Of a stretch of 64,000 bases of DNA, positions 46,914 through 56,994 are shown one piece after another. The translations under genes were made by a program, and so were the position numbers. The notes under the pieces are model-generated. The model was not told the origin of the DNA, did no database searches, and was given only the letters and a program-made list of their open reading frames with translations. Source of the stretch: Laburnicola sp. R22_1 (lineage: Eukaryota > Ascomycota > Dothideomycetes > Pleosporales > Didymosphaeriaceae); NCBI GenBank assembly GCA_014281115.1, contig JACONQ010000015.1, forward strand, positions 992,001 to 1,056,000, in the 5' to 3' direction. Numbering within the stretch: position 1 is the stretch's first letter; every line of letters begins with the position of its first letter.

Positions 46914-47097
46914 TGTAGCGGTTGTAGCTAAAAGGCGAAAGTCGAGGCAACACTTGTTGTATTGAATATGAGTAGTACCTAGGATATATACTAATAGGCA
47001 ATCTAGGCAGCAGTGAACAAGTGTAGGCAGCAATGAACTAGTACAGGCAACAGTAGATCTGTAGGCAGCAACTCCAAACTTACCCACTACCGTTACA
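46914..47097 (-). repeat. Young copia 3' LTR (184 bp)
   Basis: Plus strand starts TGTAGCGGTTGTAGC and ends CTACCGTTACA. Identical to the right copy. It contains a loose repeat of AGGCAGCA(G/A)TGAACAAGT-like units. Confidence 0.97.
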
Positions 47098-47106
47098 CAC
47101 CCCCTC
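47098..47106 (-). other. Polypurine tract of the young copia
   Basis: On the minus strand GAGGGGGTG directly precedes the 3' LTR (TGTAACGG). It primes plus-strand DNA synthesis in LTR elements. The copia at 13416 has the same GGGGGTG at the equivalent place. Confidence 0.7.
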
Positions 47107-47143
47107 ATCCTGTAGTTGTCTAGCAACGTAAGGATGACTTTTC

Positions 47144-50100
47144 CTACATATTTGCTATGCATTGAAGTCGAGAGCGTAGATCTGTAAGGTGTAGCTGGCT
47201 TACAAACTCGGCATGCTTCTGGCGGGATAGCATCTTGGTCATCCCATCAGCAGGCATTCTATTAGTAGGTCGCCATTGGACGTTGAGTCGTCCTTGCTCT
47301 ACTTCCTGGCGAATCCAACTCTGGTGTATATCAACGTGCTTAAGCTTTGTTGCCAGCTTATCTTGCTCCTTTGTGACGATTCTAACAGTCTGCTGGTTAT
47401 CACACCAAATGGTTGGAGTCGTGTTTAGCGTTAAGGATAGGCTGCGGTATAAGCGAAGCCATTCCTCCATCTCCGAGCCTGTGAGAGAGAGCGCAAGTAG
47501 CTCTGCCTTAGTAGTAGATTTGGTGACTGTACGCTGTAGGGTAGACTTCCAGTCAATAGTCATCCCAAACAGTTGGAAAACGTAGCCTTGGGAGCTGCGG
47601 CGAGTTTCCACATTGTCGGCGAAAGCTGCATCAGATGCTCCAAAGAAGATAGGGTCGCGATAGTCCTCTTCTGTAGTCACAAACTCCTGAATCCCTTCTT
47701 TGGCTGTATGAGCTTCCAGTGCATAGTACTGAGTCTCTAGGATGTGTCGCCACACTTTGCGAATAGACTCCACGTGAGCTTGTCCAGGGTTGGTGAGATG
47801 TGAAGCGTGTATCACATGAGCGCGTGCTAGATCTGGGCGAGTGAACTGCGTGAGGAACGCGAGATGACCGACAAGCTCCTGGTAAAGCTTTGTCCGGGCT
47901 GCGTTGGGTTCCTCCATAGATGGCTCGAGATAGTTGACCGTCATTGGTACCTCGGCGCGGCGGCTGGCGGTTGTTATGCCATAGTTTGTGGTTACCTTGT
48001 TAATGTAGGCATCCTGGAGCAGCCAAAGTTTGCGGGCGGCGATGTCTCGTTCGACGCGTATGCCCAAGAACCACTTGAGTGGACCAAGTCGCTTTAGTTG
48101 ATAGTACTCGCTGAGCTTCTGCTCAAACTGCCGGTGCAGCTCGGCGTTGCGAGGGTGATAAGCCATGACAATGTCGTCGACGTAGACGAACAGGATGAGC
48201 CATTTGTTGGTGTATACACACGGGAAACCTGGCACAGGCTTTATCCCTAGTGACTGTAGCGTCCTGCGGAGCTCCTTGTACCATAGTAGTGGTGACTCTT
48301 TCAACCCGTAGAGAGCGCGGAGTATCTGGAGTGGTTCTCCATCTGCTTGAAATCCGTCTGGCATTTGCGCGTAGAGTAGGCGATTGAGTCTGGCGTTGAG
48401 AAAAGCTGTTGGTACGTCGTACTGAACTAGCGCTAGTCCAAAATGATTAGCAATAGCGGTGATTGCTCTGAATGTGCGTGCTGCTAGTGTGGCAGCGTAG
48501 GTGTCTCCGTACGGCTGCTCGAGGTCACCTCTAATCACTAGACGTGCCTTGAACCGTGAAAGAAAGCCGTCTTCGTCAAATTTGTACGTGAAAACCCACA
48601 TTAGTGGTAACACTTCGGCGTCAGCACTTTCTGCTGTTTTTGCGGTCCTTGCAAAGCATCCTTTGCTCCATATGCTGCGGTATTCTTCTTGACCAGCTTG
48701 TCGAAACTCAGCTCCATACGGATGAGTCTCTAGGTCTTTCCAGGTCCTCGGTGGAGGCGGAACCTGTGACTGATGAATCTTGATGACAGGCTGCGGTTTC
48801 AGCGCTGTCAAAAAGGCGTGTAGGTAGTCATTAATGCGTATTCCATAGGAAATCGCGTGCGTCTGGTATCTGGTTGCATCTGTGAGGTCTTCAGCGCGCT
48901 GCCGCTGTCGGCGTGAACCTGTAAGTATGTTTGACTCATCAATTTCGAGGTTTCTACGCCTCGGCGCGTTGTTGTTATGGCGATCAGGTATATAGCCAGG
49001 GATTTGGGTGGCAGAGAGCTCTTCTGGTGTTGACTCTAGGTCTTGCTCTATCGGGAGAACTTCGACCGGATTATTGTTGTTCCGATGCCTAGTCACGTGA
49101 GGTGAAGGTGAACCTCTAGACGTAGGCGTGAGTAGCCCACCTCCCAAAAACAAGTCCTCTACATCCTCGTCAACTCCGTCAACCTCGTCAACCTCAGCTT
49201 CAGTAGCTCTATCCTCACCCCCTACCTGCTGCTCGCTGGCGGGAGCTGCAGCTGCAGGTACTATACGACTCTGCCTGAGCGTCATAAGCTCTTCGATGGC
49301 GATATCGTCAGATTCAGCTTCTTCTGGAAAGGCAAGCAGCTCTATGACTTCTTCAATTACTGACTCAGCTGCGTAGCCATCTGGTCCCTCATAGAACCGC
49401 GTTGGCTCGAAAATGACGTCTCTCGCTCGAATTACTCTGTCCTTTGTTGGCAGCCAGATCCTGAAGATATTTGTTGAATTATAGCCTACGAGTTGGCCAA
49501 TAAGTGCTCTAGACTCGAGCTTGTCACCTCTTTTGACTGATGGGTTCCGGACGTACACTCGGCAGCCTATAGGGCGTAGGTGGTTCACCTTTGGCTTCAA
49601 TCCCCATACAATCTCATATGGAGTCTTCCAACCTAGCGCTTCGGTTGGTGTACGATTCAGTATGTATGCTGCTGTCTTGAGCAGCTCGTTTGATAATGAT
49701 TTTGGCAGATTTCCTTCAAGTCTCATGGCTCGAGCTCGAATGACGATGATCTTGCCTGCTCTCTCAGCGAGGCCGTTCTGCTTGTCTGCGTATTCTGCCC
49801 GCAGCTCATATTGGATACCTAGCTCAGCGCAGAGCTCCTCCAATACGTTTGGTGCAACTCAATACCCTCGATTGTTGTCGGTCTTAATTGCGGTAACGTC
49901 GCTATCAAAGATACGCTGTATCTTACGAATCTTGCGGACAAGCCAGCGGCTCAGAAATGCCTTCGTACGGTGTGGAAAGCAATCCACTTCATGCCACTTG
50001 CTGTACTGGTCCACCATGTGACCTGCAACTCTGTCACCATTGAGACAAGAGTCTGCTTCTTGAGGCAGTAGCTGGATGAAGTCTATAGCGACGCGATAGA

Positions 50101-51955
50101 ACTTCCTTTGTGCGAAGTCCTCCTGCTGTCTTCTAGAGACTTGCTTTGAGAGCTTCGATTTGACACATACGCCACAGAAGTCGCTGTCTCTACCTTCTAC
50201 TTGCAAGCCTTCCACATAGTTAGCCAGCTTCTTAATCGCCTTCTTGCCAGGGTGACCCCAGGTGCTGTAGGCTGTCCTATAGTCGATTATACGATCAGGT
50301 CGAGGGTCCTTTGAAGGTCGGTAAGTAGTGCTAAAGGATGACAATAAGCGGGTTTCTGGGCGGCGGCTGGCATCAGCGTCGACTAGCCAGTGTCCGTCTT
50401 GGTACTCCAGGTATGCAACCACGGATTTTCTGCTAACCTTGTATAGAAGGTCTTGTCCTAAGTCAAAGTGAATCTGACTCGAGCGACAGCGTGCTAAGCC
50501 TATAAGGCTTATTAAGAAGCCTTCGACTAAAGCAACGTGCGTTAGGACTATAGCTGATAGGCCCTTAGGTGTCTTTACCATCAGTTTCATACTGCCCCAT
50601 GCAGTGATTTTGATACGTCCTGTTCCTGCTCCTACAAAGTCGTTGGCACTGGCCTCATACTCTCTCGTCCATCCAGGCCAAGACTTAGTATTAACAATGT
50701 GGGTGTTCGAACCAGGATCAAGTATGAATCGGTTGCTTAATAAGTTGTAGCTGCTAACGTCGTCAAGTGTAGATAGAGCTACCAGCTCCTCAGCGGGTTT
50801 GACGCCGTCGTCAAAAGACAGCTTCTCATCGCGCTCGCCGCGCTCGTCGACCGTAACGGCATCGGATTCCATATATCGCGCGGTGTAGGTGGATGGGTTC
50901 GAGGGAGGCTTTCCATCGTCGATAGTAACTGCAGACTTAGAGCTCGATTGAGTTGCCTTCTAGTCCTTTATGGCCTTCTCCACCCTCGTCTTCAAGCTCG
51001 GATCCTTAGCAAAAGCTGATGCCACCTTCTTGCTACCCTCCTTGTTGTCGTATCCTTGGGGTTGGGAAGGAGCATCTGGATTCATCACCCAGCACTTGGA
51101 CCAAGAGTGTTTGTTGCCACAGAGGCATACACCGCTCCGTAAAGGTTTGCTTTGTGGTGTTTTTGTTGGCTTAGCTATCTCTAGCTCTGCCGCATGTGCA
51201 CTGAAGCCCATACTGATTGGGCGTGTGCGCTTCAAGTACGCTGAGAACTCGGCGACGTAGTCCTCCACTGATGGGACTGTTTCACCAAGCCTCTCCTTCT
51301 GGATTAGGTCTCGCAGACCTGCTGTTCCGTATTCTGGGTCGAGTACCTTGCAGGCGACTAGGAAGTCTTCCTGCGCGCGAGAATCCTCCGTCTCTGCCAG
51401 CCTGATAGCCTTGCACTGGTTAGTGACCTCAACCCAACGTCGAAGCCACTCTTCAACCTTCCTGCCCTTTGGCGGTGTCTGGAGATCCTTATACTTTGTT
51501 ATTAAATCGCGGCGACGTGTCGCGTCTGATGGTGCAAGATGTTTCTTGAGGGTTGTAAGTCGTTCGTGCGGCGTACCCTTGTCCTCAATCAGGTATATAT
51601 GGTGTGCTGCTATCGTCTTACTGATCTCAGAGTTGAATTCTGCTAGAGCCTTCAGCTGACGCTTATACTCTAGATCCTTCTTTTCCCATCTCTCGTACGC
51701 CCAACGGTAATCGGCTCGCTGCTCGGTATTTAGGCTGGCGTACGTAGTAGCCGTGCTGTCGTAGTCGCTAAGCTGAGGCTCCATCGGCTCCTCAAGCTGC
51801 GGTAGCTTGTCTGCTGCAACATCTGGATCAACGTATTTCCAGAGTTGGTTCTTTTGCGCTGTATCCTTGCGGATGAACAGCCATTTGTGCCAATCTTCTG
51901 ATCGACTGAGGACGATTGTCACTCGAGTGACGGCTGGATCCGACTCGGTTGTCAT
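47144..51955 (-). pseudogene. copia Gag-Pol polyprotein with two in-frame stops
   Basis: Gag is 51955-50960, ending after a compact knuckle CLCGNKHSWSKC (about 51130). TAG at 50962-50960 (TAG-Lys) follows. The frame then stays open: protease-like ILDPGSNTHIV (about 50725), pre-integrase zinc region with GHPGKKAI and CGVCVKSK, integrase core VAIDFIQLL and IKTDNN, TGA at 49861-49859, then NGLAERAGK with the catalytic Glu (about 49770), RT with YDVPTAFLNA and FVYVDDIVMAY (about 48195-48165), and RNase H ending KHVDIHQSWIRQEVEQG and NRMPADGMTKML. Both stops fit one transition each. TAG between Gag and Pol could also be natural readthrough. All catalytic motifs look intact. Confidence 0.93.
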
Positions 51956-52038
51956 CGTGCTCGCAGGGTTGCTCCTACAGTAAGACTGTGGTGTCCTTAG
52001 TAGGGTAATTGCTTAGGTGAGTGAGGCCCCGTCGCAAT

Positions 52039-52050
52039 CCGGGCTCATAA
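52039..52050 (-). other. Primer-binding site, initiator-Met half-tRNA type
   Basis: The plus strand reads CCGGGCTCATAA beside the 5' LTR, the sequence of the anticodon stem-loop of initiator tRNA-Met cut after the loop. Such internal tRNA-fragment priming is known for copia. The element would start cDNA from a cleaved initiator tRNA. Confidence 0.7.
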
Positions 52051-52051
52051 C

Positions 52052-52235
52052 TGTAGCGGTTGTAGCTAAAAGGCGAAAGTCGAGGCAACACTTGTTGTAT
52101 TGAATATGAGTAGTACCTAGGATATATACTAATAGGCAATCTAGGCAGCAGTGAACAAGTGTAGGCAGCAATGAACTAGTACAGGCAACAGTAGATCTGT
52201 AGGCAGCAACTCCAAACTTACCCACTACCGTTACA
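52052..52235 (-). repeat. Young copia 5' LTR (184 bp)
   Basis: Second identical copy, on the promoter side of the minus-strand element. Identity of the pair implies recent insertion or no RIP since. Confidence 0.97.
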
Positions 52236-52319
52236 AAGAGTCTATAATAAATTAGTTGGGATTGTGTTTGTGAACATGTCTAACGTCCGAATGCCGCACG
52301 CCAAAGGAAAACGACACAA
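52236..52319. other. Spacer right of the young copia
   Basis: Interrupted target sequence of the copia. Nothing recognisable. It leads into the palindromic array. Confidence 0.4.
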
Positions 52320-52826
52320 GTCATAGTGACTTACTATGCTATTTACAACTAGACTCCCACGTATAACTAGCATAGCCTTGTAGTGCAGGTATGCACCGGT
52401 TGTTCATTAGGTCACAGTGACCAACTGTGCTGTTTAACAACAGAATCTTGTGGGCGCGACATGGTCTGGCAGTGGAAAGACAATTGCAAAATCAGATTCA
52501 GTTGCTATAGGTCACAGTAATTCATCATGCCGTGAAAGTGTTGGATCCCCTAGGCGCGACATAGTTTGATAGTGCAATGTAGCTACGAAGCAAATTAAGG
52601 GAAGGGCAGGTCATGGTGATTTATTATGCTGTCTAAGAGTGGGGCATCTAAAGCGCAACCTAGGTTTGTAGTCCAAGGTAGCTGCGAAGCAAGTTAAGGG
52701 AAGGGTAGGTCATAGTGATTTATCATGCTGTCCAAGAGTGGGGCATCCAAAGCGCGATACGGGTTGGTAGTCCAAGGTAACTGCAAAGAAAGCTAAGAGA
52801 AGGGCATGTCATAGTGATTCACTATA
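52320..52826. repeat. Tandem array, six units of 91-100 bp, each with a palindromic core
   Basis: The core begins GTCATAGTGA or GTCACAGTGA and is followed by a partly complementary half such as TTCACTATG or CCAACTGTGC. Cores start at 52320, 52411, 52511, 52610, 52709 and 52808, so spacing is 91, then 100, 99, 99 and 99. Between cores, units share GTGGGGCATC(T/C)AAAGCG, GTAGTCCAAGGTA and GAAGCAA(G/A)TTAAGGGAAGGG. Differences are mostly transitions. Function unknown. It resembles subterminal repeats of large DNA transposons. Confidence 0.85.
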
Positions 52827-52902
52827 GTAATGTGCGATGGCCGCAGAACAAAGTAGCCCATAATGAAGGCGGATGGTCGACCGCGCTAGTCTAATTGCGC
52901 TA

Positions 52903-55037
52903 CCATATTTTACCACCAAATGCACGGACCCACCAAATGCACGTTTTTGCCGCCACCAAGGGCAACACTCTAAAACCTATACAACGCCAAATATATAGTA
53001 AAATCACTAGATTTTTTGCAGTAGCACTCGTAGGAGCATGTAAAACTATTGCGCAATGATAAATTACTTGCGATAACGCTGTGGGAGCTGTACAGTACGG
53101 GTGCGCGTGGCTCTGGCGGGTGAGGGCACCCTCTCTCCAGTGGGCTCTTGATCAACAATAGTAGCCTCAGGTCTCTCAAGAGCTTGTTTTTTGGTGTACG
53201 AGGGTTGAGGCTCTGTCGATTACCCTTTTTAGACAATTGTATATCACCTTTGAGTTGCTTTTCGAGCTGCTTTTGGAGTAGCTTTTCAGCTCGCTCAGCA
53301 GCCTTGGCCTCTTTTGCTTGCGCCTTCAGTTCTCGCGCCGCCAAACGTACGCGAGCTCTCTCCTCTTTAAGAGCTTGTTTCTCCTGCTTTTTGAGAAGCC
53401 TTTAGTGTTTAGCCTCTAAGAGTTGTTGTTGTTGAAGCTTTTTATTAGTCTCAATTTGGTCCTGCCTCTTGTGGGCCCTTTGAACTTTGCTAGGTGAGTA
53501 AAATACGGCGCCACTATACTAATTATTAGGTTTATTAAGTAGGAGAGGCTTGCCATGTTAACGGCGCCTCTTCTTGTTAATAAAAGCTTGCTCAAGCCTA
53601 TTGTATTAGTGTTAAAGGATCCTGTATTTGATCTCAAGCTTGTGATAACTTTGCAACAGCTGTTTACGCTCCTTAGCGTAGTCCTCCGCAACAATGTCCT
53701 TCAGTATTTGCTGTACTTTACGTTAATCAGAATCAGAGAGGTTTAACGAGCTACTCCGACTTAAGGGAGGGCTCTCGTGCTCTGCGATAAACTTCTTGAG
53801 TATAGTGTTTAGGTTATAAGGTGACAACCTAGTACACTTAAAAGCTTTGAGTATTATTGTTTCTTAAAAGGCCCTTTGCCAGGAGGCGTTAAAGAGTCGA
53901 TAAAAGTCGCGTTTGGTGATTGCTAAGAGACCCTGGCAGTTGTACATAAACTCTAAGAGCTCTCTTGTATACGCCGTACTCAGAGGCTTGAACATCGCCA
54001 CATTAAGAGGCTGGAGAGTGTGGGTAGCGTGTGGCGGGAAGGTTATAAGGAGTATTTTGTTATTGTCGCAGTACGTGATAAATTGCATAGTAATATAAGA
54101 CCCATGCCCATCAAGTATAAGTAGTCGGTACTCCCTACAAGTTTTCTCCTTAGTCTCGCGATCAAATACTTGTTTGAGCCACGCCAAACCAATCTTATTG
54201 TTGGTCCACCCACTTGATAAGCTCGCAAAAAAGGCCTTGTAGTGTTGCGGATTAAAATCTTGAAGCCATAAGTCTTGTATATTGCCTGTAGTAGCTTGAT
54301 AAATCAAGGCTAGCGTTAGCGAGGTGCTGTCAGCGCAAATACAGGCAATTGTTGTTACCCACTCTCTATTACTGTCCTGGAGCATTTGCTTGTAAGGGCC
54401 CTGCTCATATAGCTGCCGCGAGAACACTCTTTTCATCTTAGTGAGCACTCTAATAAGGAACCCTTTTTCATCCATATTGTACATATAGCGACTGTCGATA
54501 TCGTACTAGGTTATTTTGTCGCCTAAAAGCTTGAAGTATAAGGCGTATTTGGTAGCAGAATCAGCGCGGTGGCGACAGGCGTCGATACCAGTAGTCCATC
54601 GCGATATGAGCTCAATATTGTTGCGGGCAATAAAGCGCTCAACCCAGTTTTTGCCTAGCTCTTTTCTGGCTATTTCTGTTGCGAAATTTCAGATTATTTG
54701 CTTTATAGGAGGCAGGCCTCTCTTATTAAGCTTATATATGTAGTTTACAAGCTCTTTTTCTTATGTGGTGTTAAGAAATTTCTGCTCATTTGCCCTCTAT
54801 ATGTGGCTTTTATTGATCCCGCGCGCGCGCCGCGATAAAGTTGATCGCTCAACGCCAAATAATTTGGCAATTTTAGTGTAATTAGGCTTTTCACCTGCTG
54901 GCAAGCTTTCAATTGCTGCCAGAGCAGCCTCCATAGCGTCAATATTGGTGGAGTTATGAGCGTTGATAAACTACGTGGATTTTTTCAAAACCGTGCATTT
55001 GGTGGGGTCGTGCATTTGGTGATTACTGTAGTCATGG
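52903..55037 (-). mobile_element. pogo-type transposon, long C-terminus family, copy 3
   Basis: 2,135 bases. The ends carry CACCAAATGCACG twice in tandem on each side (left about 52914-52943; right about 54992-55022 as CGTGCATTTGGTG), with outermost bases CCAT. TA at 52901-52902 and 55038-55039. The outermost 15-20 bases differ by an indel between the two ends. Confidence 0.85.
52970..54934 (-). pseudogene. pogo-family transposase, copy 3, catalytic motifs mostly kept
   Basis: Likely start 54934 (MEAALAAIESLPAGEKPNY). The helix-turn-helix follows (IAKLFGVERSTLSRR-like with stops). The catalytic half is open over 206 codons (54484-53864): NMDEKGFLIRV, LLILDGHGSYITMQF, then LQPLNVAMFKPLS where pogo proteins usually have LQPLD. 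So two of three acidic residues are intact. A Lys/Glu/Ala-rich coiled coil (MAARELKAQAKEAKAAERAEKL, in pieces) ends the protein. Stops occur between these blocks. Of the four copies this is the least damaged in its core. Confidence 0.87.
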
Positions 55038-55039
55038 TA

Positions 55040-55251
55040 GCCCAATTGCTGCCAAGCTAAAGTCGCGCAACAACTAACAGCTATGGACAACAACAATCTA
55101 GAACTAATCCCTCCACACTACGCAATTACACGTATACGCCCTTTCTTGCATTCGCACTATGTGTGCCATTTTAATTATGGCTGCGGCTGCGGCGAACAAC
55201 CCGCCTGATCTAAAATAGTATAAGGAGACTGCGTCGAAATACCCGTAACAG
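55040..55251. other. Spacer
   Basis: No clear feature. A frame from 55083 (MDNNNLELIPPHY) is open for about 40 codons only. Confidence 0.35.
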
Positions 55252-55809
55252 ATGCCAAAGAACGTTGTGATAAGAGGTCTCTAGCTTATTGGGCAGAAGT
55301 CGGGCGTTTGGCAAGAGATAGTGAACTACGTATTAAAAGAAATAGACTGCGACCTAGTCTTATTTAATTTCGCATTGCAAACAGATAACTATAAAGTTGC
55401 ACACAACAAAGTTATAAGGGATATACAGACAAACAACTGCTTTAAGACATTCTGGGAACTCCCAAACTCTGTGCTAAAAGACAAGGTGGGAGCTGAGGAG
55501 TGGTGCAGAGCGGCGGGGCTTAGTCTCTGGACGGTAGTGCAGCGGATAAAGAAGGCCCCTGCGGGTGCCGCAGTCAAGTTAGCATCCAGGGCAAGAACAA
55601 GGAGTTGGAGCATAGAGTTATTGCAACTTAACACGTCTTAAAGAGGCTCTGCTACCTTGGTGGTGAGCACTAACACAGCTGGCGCAACTAAGATGCGAAG
55701 GCTTCGCATTGACAATACTCTGGCTACCAGCATGCAAAGCACGAACCGCGCGTTTAGGGAGAACAGGATTAACATTTGGGTTACCGCCTTAAAGAAAAAA
55801 TATTTTTAA
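55252..55809 (+). pseudogene. Unrecognised ORF, 186 codons with two stops
   Basis: Frame from ATG 55252 (MPKNVVIRGL) to TAA 55807. It is interrupted only by TAG near 55282 and TAA near 55639, both at Gln-like positions (CAG, CAA). Segments: IGQKSGVWQEIVNYVLKEID, DNYKVAHNKVIRDIQTNN, VGAEEWCRAAGLSLW, PAGAAVKLASRARTR and FRENRINIWVTALKKKYF. A basic, helical, probably soluble protein. I do not recognise the family. Confidence 0.5.
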
Positions 55810-56302
55810 TCCGCCTCTTGTTAATTATCTAATGTGAGCACGTGCCAATAATAACTAGTCGCGAAGATAGGGAGGTGGGCCCAACATTAGTTACACTTGA
55901 CACGCTTAAGGACATTGTACAAGAGAACCTCCTAGTATTCTAGACAAAATTAGATACGTTTAACCTATAGGCACCCAGGACCTAGCGACTAATAAATATT
56001 GGAACAACCAGCGTCCTTTAGATGGAGGTGCAATTGTTAGTAGCGGTTGGAGTGACAGAGTGGGATGTTGTAGTGGCGCACCCTCACGTTACAATAAAGG
56101 GTATGTGGACTTCTAACATGCTTGCCCTATGTCACAGCGCTAATAGATGTACTAGATAAACAACTGCTAGTACTGTGCACATCTCTCTACAAACAACGTA
56201 GCGTAGCTAACACAGACCCCAACCCCAGCACATTGCAAACGCGGAAAGGTAAGAATTAAAAGTCACTAGACAGAACTTGGTATGAATTATAGTGAATTAA
56301 CA
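55810..56302. other. Decayed stretch between unknown ORF and SNF2 gene
   Basis: The plus strand has a partly open frame around 55870-56150 (TLVTLDTLKDIVQENLLVF, then VTEWDVVVAHPHVTIKG) with TAG stops. It cannot be assigned, and may be part of the unknown ORF upstream. Confidence 0.35.
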
Positions 56303-56994
56303 AATGACAGATCCTACCCCCACATCCTACACCAGCGATAACGGCTCAGACGGCGAATTGGATAACTAAAGGAAGACACAACGACAACAGAAAAACAAAA
56401 AGAGCGATTCCCTAAGCGGCAGCGAGTTGGACGAGTACACAATAATCAGAGGGAGGCGATAACAGCAGGATGAGAAGAAGAGCGGCTTCCGCCAAAGCTA
56501 TAATTTAAATAGCGACCTGTCTTAGCCCAGTTGCACTTTGTCGCAAACTAACAGCACGAAGAGAATTTGCACACCATCACTACGTATTTTGCTAATACCC
56601 TTATTACCCCAACGCGGTGCAACAGCTGTTGACAAGAACGAAGTACAGAGGACTATTAACGCAGACGGTGCTAATTTATCCAGTGGAGGCGGATTTTAAG
56701 ATGCTGAGTACGAACAGCAATTGTTACAATAACAGCTGGCTAAGACGCAGCGTGTGCTACAGTGAGTCACTATGACTCCACATAATACCAGAATCTCGCT
56801 AACAATCGTCCACAGAGCAAATGCGGCCATCAACGCCAATCTCAGCCAGACACGCGCTCGCATAACAGAACAGTCATACGCCATAACAGCGCAGATAGTT
56901 ATGCTCGACTAGGCCACGCTTATGACATTGCACGATATAATCACATTCCCCGCAACATAGGCCCTTGCTCCAGGTTCTACAATGCTTCCCCACC
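56303..56994 (+). pseudogene. SNF2-type helicase, N-terminal part
   Basis: Start at 56303 (MTDPTPTSYTSDNGSDGEL). The first 70 residues are acidic/polar and disordered. Stops (TAA, TAG, TGA) all sit at Gln, Trp or Arg positions. A helical stretch follows (RANAAINANLSQTRARITEQ, about 56815). The segment ends MLPH, and the next residues after the hAT (QWTVLAEMV) give the helicase Q-type motif LPHQ. A palindromic CAGTGAGTCACTATG lies within it at about 56760. Confidence 0.65.

Larger units (their letters stand above)
46914..52235 (-). mobile_element. Ty1/copia retrotransposon, young, nearly intact
   Basis: 5,322 bases. The 184-bp LTRs (46914-47097, 52052-52235) are identical by my reading. Target duplication AAGAG at 46909-46913 and 52236-52240. 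One frame of 1,604 codons (51955-47144) with only two in-frame stops. Purine tract GAGGGGGTG abuts the 3' LTR, and a half-tRNA primer site abuts the 5' LTR. It differs in LTR and sequence from the copia at 13416, so two separate families are present. Confidence 0.97.

Noticed and set aside
46821..47162. 113-codon minus-strand frame over the LTR, repeated at 52013-52225
   Set aside because: It reads through the LTR and appears at both ends because the LTR is duplicated. It is not a gene.
49128..50021. Plus-strand frames rich in Ser/Thr and Arg
   Set aside because: They are antisense to the copia polyprotein and have no motif of their own.
52039..52050. Partial initiator tRNA gene
   Set aside because: Same reason: position next to the LTR and the half-tRNA length fit a primer-binding site.
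52320..52826. CRISPR-like array
   Set aside because: Units are about 99 bases of nearly uniform sequence including spacers, and the organism looks eukaryotic. It is a tandem satellite-like array.
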